Assembly (NCBI GenBank): GCA_037893245.1
Contig: JBAIAA010000604.1
Span: 930,001-994,000, forward strand
DNA length: 64,000 bases
Source of the DNA: Crossaster papposus
Lineage: Eukaryota; Echinodermata; Asteroidea; Velatida; Solasteridae
Reading direction: 5' to 3'
Part shown: piece after piece, positions 46,404 to 57,400 of the stretch
How positions within the stretch are numbered: position 1 is the first letter of the stretch
Layout of the letters: each line of letters starts with the position of its first letter
Translations under genes and position numbers: made by a program
Notes under the pieces: model-generated
The model's input: the letters and a program-made list of their open reading frames with translations, nothing else
Databases searched by the model: none
Told to the model about the DNA's origin: nothing

Positions 46404-47183
46404 ATCTCATTTTGACCTTAACCTCGTATTTTGGTGGTGAAGAATCCATTTCATATTTTGTTTGTCTCCTAGTATAATCATGTGCATTTTGACACCAAGA
46501 TCATCTTGGCCTATGTAAAACATGCTGCTGCTGAGATACAATTTATAGTGTTTTGGTGCAGGGCCCCCTCCCTCTCTGCTCTTGGAATAAATAATAACCC
46601 TCTTACCCGCCACAATAAGTTGAAATTAGTCACTTTGATTTGTTTGTGCTCTTTTTATATAATATGGTAATTTTCCTGTAACTAATATGACATTTTAGTG
46701 ATAAAACGTCTTTGTTTGACCTTTGACCTCTTTTTCGGAGGTCAGGATTTTATTCCAAGAGTCAGTAGTTATTCTATGCCATCTTCTTTTATAATCCTGT
46801 GCATTTTGACACCAAGATCATCTATATACCATATTTTGTTGCTGAAATATGTTTTAGTGATTTAGGCAAAGGCCAATGACCTTTGACCTCTAATTATAAC
46901 AAATTCCCTAACCTCTATCTCTCCCTTCTTTTTTTGGTAGTTGTCCAAACCCATTCAAATCAGTTAAAATTAGCTTCTTTAAAAAAAAAATCACAGATGA
47001 ACCTTAAGTTAGGGATACTAATCAGTGTTTTTGTCTTAACTTGTCCTGTTCTGTGGGGCACATCCGCCACAAGTTTTAGCTTTTTAAGATGATGCTTCCA
47101 CACTTGTTTTTAATGTACATGTATTATTCAATGTAATTAAAAGTAAGAGTGTGGAAATAAATGTTATATCGAATTGAATTGAA

Positions 47184-47250
47184 TACTTGCTAAACACAGT
47201 TTTTGCAGCGTAAACCTTTTCATCAAAGCGGTGCATTTTAAAGCTTTTGT
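47184..47250. repeat. Scrap of TRIM flanking sequence
   Basis: TACTTGCTAAACACAGTTTT and the following TTGCAGCG, CTTTTCATCAAAGCG and GCATTTTAAAGCTTTTG match 8325-8395 and 16801-16868. It shows that the duplicated TRIM block once continued here and was split by about 9 kb of insertions after TRIM E. Confidence 0.75.
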
Positions 47251-47609
47251 CTATAAGTGTTTGTTTCCCGTGTTTAATATACTTTATTATATTTGATTGG
47301 GATGGGAAATGACAACCTTTACGCGGTCTACCCTGTTTCCACTAATGTCATCAAACCGATGTATGTAGTAACACGTTAAGCTGCTCACCATCATACGAAA
47401 GAAGATAATATTTGACTGTTGGAGAGTTACAAGATGACCTTGTATTTCTCACCAAAACAATCTAGATGGGCTAATCCAATGGCCAATCCTAGTTCTCAAA
47501 TCGTCGGGGTGGGTAGGGAATATATCTCACTTCCGTAATTTACGCCCCATGTTGTTCAGTAACAAGAAAGAGCAGTATAAACCACCAGGGGCCATAATCA
47601 TGAAATCTA

Positions 47610-47942
47610 CTTATACCCCAGTCACAATTAAAGCGGAGCCCGGGCGGCGTGTGCGATTTATAGGCATCGGCCGGCGTGTAGAGGTCGGCGAAAGATCGTG
47701 CGATATGGCGGTCACAGTCACAATTAAAAGTGCCCCGTACGCTGCCATGACGGGTCAGTTTGCGATGCGAAACGCCGCACCAGGTTTTAAGTCCGAGTTA
47801 AAAGTAACTCGATGCCCGCCCGATGCCAAAAAATGATTCGGCAGCCGCAAGGAGTCCCGTGGGGCCCCGGCCGAAAATGCCTAGAAATCCGCCGCAAACT
47901 AATCGCAAACCCATCGCAAGCCAATTGTGACTGAGGTATAAG
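47610..47942. mobile_element. 333-bp MITE, CTTATACC(C/T)CAGTCACAATT ends
   Basis: Ends CTTATACCCCAGTCACAATT and AATTGTGACTGAGGTATAAG. The interior is G/C-rich with CGGCGTG and GATCGTGCGATATGG motifs and a second internal CAGTCACAATTAAA (about 47714). The ORF 47549-47836 + spans the element boundary and is not considered a gene. Confidence 0.85.
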
Positions 47943-48687
47943 CAGCCAACTAGACCATAGTAGGATACTAACATTTCTAGTAGTCTACTGTGGAGTTGAT
48001 AACTAAATTGTAAATCATGAAACCTTACTAAAACAAAACTTGCTAGTTACATGCTAAGATAATTTCGTTGCATACTTTTGGGTGGGGTGGGTATGTATGG
48101 AATGTGGTGACAATCGATACAATAGTGTGACAGGTGTATTAGGCAGCCCATCCTCCACCACTTGCGTGGATTAACAAGTTCTAACAATTCCACGATTCTT
48201 CTGGCTATGTTGTCACGTGGGTGGTCGGTGATACAATGGTACAGTTGGTAACTAGTGATTCAGAGCATAGAGCAAGGAACAGAGTTACCCTGGATCAACA
48301 CCCAGAAATGTATCGAATGTAAAGCCCCTGTCACACTTGTCCGAATCGTCACTCCGTTCATGTTCCGAGTAAAAAATTGTGGAATCGGTGTTTATAAATC
48401 GGTTTGAACTGAACTTAAACGGATTTCCCTCGGTTTTCCAACCCTATATACTCGTGTACCGTTCGGTGATGCACTGAGGAACTCGGAGAAATTATTGAAC
48501 CTGTTTAATAATTTCTCCGAATTGTCGCGGCAACCTCAATACGGACGGTATCCGGTATATACACACGGAATATGCACGGAATGCACGGAATATACACTGT
48601 ACAAGAGTACGGAACAGGCCTCCGATTCCGATCGATAACCGTATGTATTCAGAGTTCATTCCGAACCCACACCATTGTAATGCCAAT

Positions 48688-49255
48688 CAGCGTGGCCACT
48701 CATCAATTTTGAAAATCCCAAGATGAAGGCAGTAAAATTCCCAAGAATTCCCAAGATGTCATAAAATATCACGGATGATGCTATAACGGACTAGAGAACC
48801 CGCGAAAGGGCCCAATTTTGTGAATAAATGTACAGTACAGTCAAACGCCTTTATAACAAGGTCCTTTTACAAATTATCTTGTTATAACAGGTACCTTGTA
48901 TTATCTCAGTAATGAAAGACTCAGGACCTATTTTGTCCTCGTTATAAGCATCATGTTGTATAACAGTGCTCTTATTATCAGGGTTCGACGTACTACCAAC
49001 AAATGATCTAAATGTGCGCTCAGGAGTCGCTGTCCACACTTAAAAAGTTGTTTGCGGTTTAGATGAGTGCCATAAATAGAAAAAAGTTGTTTGCGGTTAA
49101 CAAAAATGCCTAAAATGTATATACAAGTTGTTTGCAGTTAACAAAAATGCAAAAATCCCAAGATTTCGTGAAATTTGGATACAAAATCCCAAGATCCCAA
49201 GGTCTTGCCCAAATTCCCAAGATCTTTGGAAAAATCCCAAGGAGTGGCCACGCTG
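48688..49255. mobile_element. hAT-like MITE with 8-bp target duplication
   Basis: Ends CAGCGTGGCCACTC and GAGTGGCCACGCTG fit the hAT CAG...CTG rule. Target copies ATGCCAAT (48680-48687) and ATGCCGAT (49256-49263) differ at one base. Subterminal repeats of AAATCCCAAGAT occur at both ends. Part of the inside (about 48836-48985, CAGTCAAACGCCTTTATAAC and repeated TTGTTATAACAG) looks like a pogo/Tc1-type terminal fragment. Confidence 0.85.
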
Positions 49256-49263
49256 ATGCCGAT

Positions 49264-50568
49264 CAAAAAACGGACGCACCGAATTGGAGGCCACTAAATC
49301 CGTAGACTTGACCCAAGTCGGACTTACCATGGAGTTAAGACTACCAATTTGCTTTCGTCAATCCGGCCGAATAATGTGCATGCTTTGTTGGCCTTAGATA
49401 TAGGGCGCCCTCAACTGGTTGTCGTTCCGCGATCGGCTTCAACGTGATGTCATCATTTAGGCCTTCAGCTGACACTGAAAAACAGGCTGTAAAATGCGTT
49501 TCGCTCCAGCAACTCTGGGTCTACTTTTTTAATGCACATATATGAGGTTCAATACATCACAAACACAAGGTAAAAAGTTCTCCACAAAAAATTCTGCAGT
49601 TATTTTTTTATACCTCATTAAAGTTATTAACAATCACGTATGCTAAAATGCACGTTTTGTGGTTTGAGGCCTTACATTGGCACTTTAAGTTTTAACAATA
49701 AAGCACTGCGGCACCTGTATGACAAATCCTATATATTTTATATTAAAGAACAAGTGTTTATGATTTTGAAAATTTGGTAACAGCAAATTATCTTAGTTTT
49801 TTTGTTAAATGCAACAAAATTTGGCACACAGGGCGCTATGATTACCATAAGTGTCAACAAAACCTACTAAAAAATATATAAAACAAATTGAATGGAAATT
49901 GTTTAAAACCTTTTCTGAACTGATACACGTGACCATTGTTGTTATTATAATATTAAAATATAATATTAACATTTTAATAAACCTCTACTTGTTTCAAAGT
50001 TAACCATTTTTTTGTTAAAAAAACAAGCTTATAATTAAAAATAAAAGGGCCATTAGAAGTCAAAGATGGGTATAGTTGCAGAAAGAAACCATATATGTCA
50101 GCCAACTACATGTACATGTAGTATGTTTTTAAAAAAACATACATATTCGAGATGTGATAAATTGGTTAGGACTGAAGAATTTGTTCACAGCTTCACAGAG
50201 GACATGTACATAGTAAATATAAAAAAATTACAAAGGTTTTAAAGAGTGGTTTTTCATAATGTGACTAGCATTAGTGTGAATTAGCTTTTAATTCAGCCAA
50301 ATTACAGAATGTACCCAGTTTTAATAGCGATGCATAGGGCCACAAGGAAATAAAAATACACAACACAAAAAAACAACTAATAAACAGACAGATTTCGCCG
50401 GACACGTCGTCATATACATGTTTACTAAGTCCATCAACCAAGAGGCAAGACTTCGGTGGCGATTACATCTCGGGTTGGAGGTAGACTGCTCAGACGATGG
50501 AGATGGAGAACAAAAGGCCTTATATTAGGCGTCATCAAACTCTCTGTTGTTTGGCTGTACAGCAAGCA
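49264..50568. other. No gene; AT-rich interior of the 4.4-kb element
   Basis: A fragment AAAATTTGGCACACAGGGCG (49807) resembles the ends of the MITE family found in the introns of the WAP gene. Nothing else is supported. Confidence 0.4.
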
Positions 50569-50746
50569 TACCCCTAGAACTATGGGGAACCCGACGCCCG
50601 AAGGGCGGAGCCCCATAGATAGAGAGGTTTTTTACAGGTTAACTGCCGTTAAACAATAGAAACCATGCACAAACAAAATGAAATTACCCTCTCTATCTAT
50701 GGGGCTCCGCCCTTCGAGCGTCGGAAGCCCCATAGTTCTAGGGGTA
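50569..50746. mobile_element. 178-bp foldback with 9-bp target duplication
   Basis: Arms of about 65 bp (TACCCCTAGAACTATGGGG and CGGAGCCCCATAGATAGAGA, with inverses). The direct repeat CAGCAAGCA lies at 50560-50568 and 50747-50755 (11 bp if the shared TA is counted). A 9-bp duplication is typical of Mutator-like elements. Confidence 0.88.
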
Positions 50747-50965
50747 CAGCAAGCAGACAAACTTCTCTAGAGAAATTGCAAGAGTGCCTTCTTGCAATTG
50801 GAATTTGCTCCCTAGATCTGTGAATGTTTCTTGAACCTCTGGGTGCTCTTCTAACACTTTCACTATCATTTTACTATCTACGAACCGCAGATAACAGGTG
50901 TCGTGAAATCCAAGATCAGACTTCCTTCACGTGCTTCTTCATAATGCAGATCAAGAAGAATGTCA

Positions 50966-51641
50966 GACAAGTCGACCGTTGAGACAACTCGACTCGGGAC
51001 AAATAAACAAATTATGAAATAATAATATTAACGCAATGGCCGGTCTGATGCGTGCATGAACGGTACCGAATCCCAAACTGTATGCGCACCAGCGCATCAC
51101 AAACGACGTCACCGTGCACAGTACGGCCTCGTTGACCGACCGGGGATGGGATAAGTTAGCGCACAGGCCCGGCAAAAACGATGCCACCGTGCACGGTACG
51201 GCTACGTTGGCCGGGGATAAGTGCGCACACAGGCCCGACAAAAACGAACGATGTGCACGGACAATCACACTGCGCTATATCGGCTCTGTTATATGCAACA
51301 AAAGGCACATATGTAATGCCCAATGTACCTCTTAAAATGGTGGTTTACCTTGTAAACTAAGAGTAAACCACCATTTTCCTAAACTAAAGCAGCTAAACCT
51401 ATCATCTCGCCCAGCGGCAACCCCAGCCGTATATCAACCCGGCCCGAACAAACAAAAACCTCATGTATCATAACTCCCAAACGGCGATCAGCCGCCGTCA
51501 AAATCCCCGCTACTATCCCCAAAGCAGGCGAGTCGACTTAATTGTCTCAACGGTCGACTTGTCTTTCCATTTATCGGACATACGGTCGAGTCTCAACGGT
51601 CGACTTGTCCCGAGTCGAGTTGTCTCAACGGTCGACTTGTC
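50966..51641. mobile_element. 676-bp element with perfect 37-bp inverted ends
   Basis: GACAAGTCGACCGTTGAGAC and the next 17 bases (to 51002) recur exactly inverted at 51605-51641. Two further partial copies of the end motif (TCTCAACGGTCGACTTGTC) lie at about 51543 and 51592. Inside are two 70-bp direct repeats with ACCGTGCAC(A/G)GTACGGC (51111 and 51187) and a hairpin AATGGTGGTTTAC...GTAAACCACCATT (51335-51376). Confidence 0.8.
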
Positions 51642-52304
51642 TAACCCCCATCAAGAAGGCCCACACGTTGGGCATGTTCGGCAATTTCGCGATCCCTGCC
51701 GCTGAACTTAAGCCACTCTTTGGAACTGGAAGTATATATATCCCATCTGAGACTTGTGAGGGTCTTAACTTTTTCTAATTTTACAGATTCAACGTGCATA
51801 TAACACTTCAAACTAGTCACATTATTTTGTTTTACGTCGGTCGGCGACGTTGACGCGTCGCCATGTTTGATGAAAAATGTAGGTCATGTCATGACCGTCG
51901 ACCCCGCACGGACAAACTCGTGTGGGATTGGACAATTCGTAACACGTGATGCGATTGCGTCATTCGCGAACGGATTTTGTAACATGGCGCATTACGTCTT
52001 TAAACTTCCGTGATGCCAAAATAGTTCGCTCTTTGCAGCAGGATTATTAAATAACTGCAGGATGATATATGGAGAACTATTTTTCTAGTAATCTAGAGTC
52101 ATTTATTTACTCGGAACTGTTCAGAAAATTTACACCCGCTCTTGCTGGATCGAACTAAACGAATTTGAGCACTCAGCTGAAGGCCTAATTATGCCAGTGG
52201 GATTTCTGAACCACACATGAGCATGGGCGGTGCATAAGGGGCGCGCTACTGATGGGCGTAGACGTAACGCGTGGCGCACGATGTGGATTACCATGAGCAA
52301 TGTT
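51642..52304. other. No gene seen
   Basis: Only short ORFs. CG-containing palindromic words (GTCGGTCGGCGAC, about 51837) are present, with no clear boundary. Confidence 0.4.
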
Positions 52305-52729
52305 ACCACAGAATCCCGACTTGGGTCAAGTCTACTAAATCCGATGATATACCGAATTACCACGTTGTAATAACGCATATTAAACGAACATATACCATAT
52401 ATATAACGATCATAATTTTTTTATAACGAATAAATTCCGGTTCACCGGGAGATCCAGAGACGGCAAAATTGCTATAAAAGCGGTCGGTTTTGAGATCAAT
52501 GAATTTTTCAAAGTTTGGCATGTCCGGTGATGATCGGAGAGGTTCTGAATATAGACGGATTGCAATCGGAATAGCAACTTATTAGATCCGGAATAAGACC
52601 GGATTATGATCGGTGTATTTTCATTTCTGGCTGGTTTTTTTACATTTCTCTCCGAACGTGTCAGAATTAATAATATTTCAGATCGGTTTATGAACGGAAT
52701 TATAGATTCAGACAAGTGTGACTAGGTCT

Positions 52730-53836
52730 AGTAAGCAACTACAGGCCTTTAGGCTTACTAAGATTTCATGAAAGTGCTACCAAACATAATCTTTGTTTTT
52801 CCCGTTGTGAATATTATTTTTATTATTCGTACAATAACAATCTGCACATGTAATAAATTAAAAAAATCCAAGCACATTATATACATACATTTTACAATAT
52901 TTGGAATGTTCCTGAAATACAATACGTACTATCTGTCATAACTGTTTTGTTTCTTAAAAAAACTAACTTCATGATGAGTTATTTTTGCCATTTTCTTTTT
53001 TAAGCCTATTTTTCTTAATGAAAGTTGCTCATAAATGACCTGCTTGAAAAGTAATTTTTCATTTTTGCACAAAGAGGCATATCGCTTGAATTTTGTAACA
53101 TCTTCGTTCTATTAATGTATGTGATATTTACAATTACAGGTCTAAAAAAAAGCAGGAATTAGATTTTTACAAACTGTTGTCTAAAATCGGACTTTTGGTA
53201 ATCTTCTATTCTTAAATTTTGAGCTTGTTTTTAGTTGGCAATCTTATTCCTATATAGGTAGTTATAGTACAAACAAATAAGTTAATGTATCCCAAAACAA
53301 ATCTCACGGACAACGCCAACATGATCAACATTGCTTTACATGCAAGTGACCAAACAAGTTTAATTCCAAACAAGAGCAAAAACCTACTCAAAGTATCTTG
53401 ATTAAACCTAGAAATTCGATATTAAACTATCCTAAGCAATGTTGAGATGTCGTGAACAAATTAGTGACAATATGCTTGTAAATACAGCGTGCATTAAACT
53501 GTTCCAGTTGTTTTGAGCTCATGAACTATTGGCGTTACAGCTGTTTTGTAACCAGCTTTTGCCGTCACCCTTAATTCGTAATTAAGCCGTTGTGTAACCG
53601 TTGTCTGCCAGGGGGAGTTTCTCTTCTCTGGGCGGAGACATATAGTAGGCATTACCGGGTTGTTGTCCCTTTAAGAAAGAAACAGAAGTAGCATTAATGA
53701 TAATGAATCGGTTTCTCCGAATACATGAAGGCAGACTTATCGAATTCCTGTATATATTGTCTATGCAAGTCCCACACTAGACCCTAACAAGTCCTTCAGT
53801 CTCACTCAAGTCAACGCTCTAAAAACTCCGAGGTCA
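52730..53836. other. No gene; intergenic AT-rich sequence
   Basis: I see no coding sequence, repeats with clear ends or RNA genes here. Confidence 0.5.
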
Positions 53837-54027
53837 TTGACCCGAAAAAGCATCTAAATCTGCGCAGTCCATTTTCGGGTCAAATATGAAACGTTTGGTG
53901 GTCAACATTCACTGGAATAAAAATTAATAGACCAGGAAAAGTGCCATTTTCGACCCCAAACAAGTGTCATTTTCGACCCGGAAAAGGAATGTACAGATTG
54001 CGATGCTTTTCCGGGTCAATCTGATGA
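53837..54027. mobile_element. 191-bp MITE, ATTGACCCGAAAAAGCATC ends
   Basis: ATTGACCCGAAAAAGCATC and the inverse GATGCTTTTCCGGGTCAAT flank a core with repeated CATTTTCGACCC. No clear target duplication. Confidence 0.7.
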
Positions 54028-54422
54028 TCTAACCCAGTTTTTTTTTCACAGGCTATACGTTCATTCCTTTGTCATCCTGTTACTTGCATCGAAGTCAAAA
54101 AATCATGGCTTTTAATCTCAAATCGGGGATAACAAATTAAAACTAATTCTTTACATTTTACAGCGTTCCAACAAGTTTTTTTTCTTCACCAAAAGTCACG
54201 CCGAATCAATCAAATTTCTTAATTGAAACAGTGAACCAGTGAATGGTGTCAATTTGCTAGGCTCATATATCGCTTCTATGTATTTTGATAGGTTCTATAT
54301 TGCTTGATGGCGCTGTTCTTTTTACGGGTAGTAATACATTTGCCAAAAGAGCTTTGATCGCTGCAATTCGTTCCAAACAGGCACATTTTGAGCGGACACT
54401 ACACTATATATAGTTAGTATAA

Positions 54423-54428
54423 TTTATT
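54423..54428 (-). terminator. AATAAA polyadenylation signal
   Basis: AATAAA on the minus strand, 34 bp after the TAG of the WAP/VWC membrane gene. It would give a very short 3' UTR. Confidence 0.5.
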
Positions 54429-54462
54429 ACATTGTTGGTTAATTTAGGTAAACATTAATTGA

Positions 54463-57400
54463 CTAACAATTTGGAGGAATTTGCCCATGATGGTAGGCAG
54501 TTGATAAGTTAATCTGAATCGGGAAAAATATCAACCTATCTGACCAACTGTTTACAGTGTATGAAATCGGGTTTCTTCTATATACCTGATTGTGAACTCT
54601 AACCCTCGCTTGGGCATGCGCAACACTTCCAGATAATCCGTATAGAGTACCAAAGTGTGACATCAGTTGTCATTGTAATGGCCTCATACATTGATTAGTC
54701 GACTGAAACGTTCATTACAAAAGCACAGCGAAATCGTTGAGTAACTGTTGTGTAGTGCCAATTGCCTTAGCCACAGACAAACGGTGACATATTGGTTTCG
54801 AACTTTCGGTACTCTAGTTCATTACTCCAAACTACACCGGTCGTGTTTCTTCATTTTCCATAGTGTTTTACCGGGTATCGATTTCAGACAAAACAGTAAA
54901 ATTGAGGATGAGAGAGACTTACCACAGGGGGCTGTTGGTGCACTACAATGGTCTTATTTGTGTCCTTGCAGCAACACTTCAGACAGCAGCACTGAAAAGA
55001 ACAGATAGCATTTATTAGCTGCACGGAAACGGTTTCAACCTAATAATGAATGTCTTTCCACTCTCAGTTGTGGCGTATCCTCTTAAATATTTCTTAATTC
55101 GTACCACCTCCTCTTAGTCATTCATTCATTTAAAAGAGGACATTATATTAGTTGAAGTTAACGGCTGGTTAACAATATTATAACAGTTCTGTTTATGGGC
55201 AGTCATAGTATGAATTATTGCTCTATTTGTGCTTCGTCAACCGTTCAACTATACACAATTTACTTGTATTCAAAGAACATATGAAAGACACCGTTTTAGA
55301 GATGTTAATGAGTTTACATGAACGATTAGAGATCGCATTGCCCCTCTAGAAAAATACTACAATAAGTCAGTTCGGTGTTCCAACTGCGCAAGTGCAAGAC
55401 AATTCATTTTTTTTCTCTTGGAAAAAACGCGGGAGATCAATGCACACGGCTATGGGGAACGTGGTAACAAAATCTGCATTGTTCGAACAACAGTTTGGAC
55501 ACACAAAACACCTAAAACACTTTGCTGTACACACGGGTATTTTTGGTTTTTTTACTTTAGATTTTGTAAATTTGCTGGTACCCTTTTAAATTATACTTGA
55601 CATTTAAGATAAGCCTCCAACACGCCACACGCAGTGTGTTGACAGGTCCGGGTGCAATGTGCACCACAACGCTTAGCAACCACCAATAGGACGCAACCAT
55701 TTTAGACAGTAGGGCTAGTCAAACATAGTGTATTGGATCGAAAAAGGCCCAACTTTCCTCGCGACCCATACCATGAAAACCATTCTTATATCGTTGGAAA
55801 GAGAATTTTCTGAAGTTTATACTGACATGCGATATGGTAGTGTAAAATAAACGGTACGCCTTTGCTGTTCGATTTAGTGAGCAGACCCACTAGAAAACTG
55901 TCGGAAAACGTGGCGACCTTCATAGGAAATTCCGTTTTTGAGCATTCTTACCAATTGTACAATCGAAACAATGAAGCCCTATTTCCTTGGGCTCGATCCC
56001 TGAATCAAGAACATATATGGAACAGAAAGGGGATGTTTTATACTTTGATATGGTGAGCGATATGGTAATGTATATAGCAACACTTCTCACTAACAGAGGG
56101 AAGTTTGCAGAGGATGCCCGTGAATTAGCCGTGAATTTCCCTTATCGAGCACCGCGTCGCGGGTGTGTGTGAGCAAAATGTCCGAATTTTTTTTCATATG
56201 CGTCAAATCATGTTGTGCACACGCGCAGTTAGAATACCGAACTGACATATTGTTCGATCAAAATATTATTAAGATTGGCACTAATTTGAAATACTTTCAA
56301 ATTTGAAAAGAGAGCTCCTCAACTCACCACGGATAGAGTGAATAGGATGCTGATGAGTAGAGCGCCTCCAGCGGCCGCGCCTGCAGCGATCCAGACAGGT
56401 CTCAAATGGCGGCCTCCTAAAATAGAAACAAGTACAGTAGATATTATTAGAGAACAAAAAAAAAAGCTGATCGGCTAATTCTAGTAGGCCTATGAGGCAA
56501 AAGGGAGTAATATTTGGAATTGTGCCCTAAGCAATTGATTTAAGCATAAAATTTGGCACACAGTCAGAGTATGTCATTGGAAAGATATTTGGATATAGGG
56601 CCATCGCAGATTTGACCTTTGGAAAAATAGAATAGCATGCAATGACAACCATTAAAAAAAATTTGAAAATTGCTTGTTATTCTCCCTTTTTTTTCTTTTT
56701 CAGGGGACAAATCTGCGATGTCCCTATAGCCAAACATCTTTCTCATGAAATACTCTGACTGTGTGCTAATTTCCATGCTTGTATCATTAGAGGCATAATC
56801 CCACCACCTATCAGCTTTAGAAGCCCAAAAACTTTCAGCTAAATGTGAGCCATGAGAGTTGGGATTTATATATTTTGAAATGAAGACTAAAAAAGTACTC
56901 GGGTAAAAAAAATATATATATATTATTATTATAAAGTGTTTGGATTGACTTACCCTGCCACTGGTGGTCATAATTGATGCAGATAGTATTGCATCGGCTT
57001 CTTCCATTAAAGCACTGGCTGTATGAACGTAATGGTCAAAAGAACTTATTAAATTAATTTTGTTAATTCAAACTTTAAAGAAATATACATAAATTACATG
57101 CACTATAGCGTGATATCAGAAGAAAGGAATCAATTTTGAACTGAGCGGTGTGCAAATTGTAAATATTATTTGTATTTTTCTCCTCCGAATTCTGAATAAA
57201 AAGCTAACAGCCGTGAGAAGGCTCGTTTTAAATAAGTCCTTTCAGACGCAACTTTCATCTGGAAAGGACAACAATCTTCCAATTCTTTGACGATTTCAAT
57301 GGATTTTCATCTCTTATTGTTGATTTTGGTTTGATGTAATAAAACGCTCACCAGACTTTACAGTCGTCATAAGTTTCGGTGTATATCTCTCCATGTAGGT

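Larger units (their letters stand above)
43721..47017. mobile_element. 3.3-kb element with about 0.65-kb inverted arms
   Basis: The left arm (43721 to about 44390) and right arm (about 46410-47017) are inverted copies sharing GCTAATTTTAACTGAT-like, GACAACTACCAAAAAAAG and AGGTCAAAGGTCATTG. Each arm has internal subrepeats with AGGTCAAAGGTCA. The exact termini are fuzzy (about GTAACCCTAA). The centre contains a Penelope-like RT scrap and a degenerate 300-bp direct repeat, with no transposase seen. Confidence 0.7.
48323..52729. mobile_element. 4.4-kb long-TIR element, CCCCTGTCACACTTGTCCG
   Basis: Left end AGCCCCTGTCACACTTGTCC and right end (complement) AGACCTAGTCACACTTGTCT continue as inverted arms rich in CGGAA motifs. 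Deeper in, AGACTTGACCCAAGTCGG (about 49307) is mirrored at about 52316, so the arms are about 430 bp. The left arm is split by the hAT-like MITE at 48688-49255. The interior (49330-52300) has no transposase that I can see and contains two further foldbacks. Confidence 0.7.

Noticed and set aside
47549..47836. 95-codon ORF
   Set aside because: It crosses the left boundary of the MITE at 47610 and has no domain.
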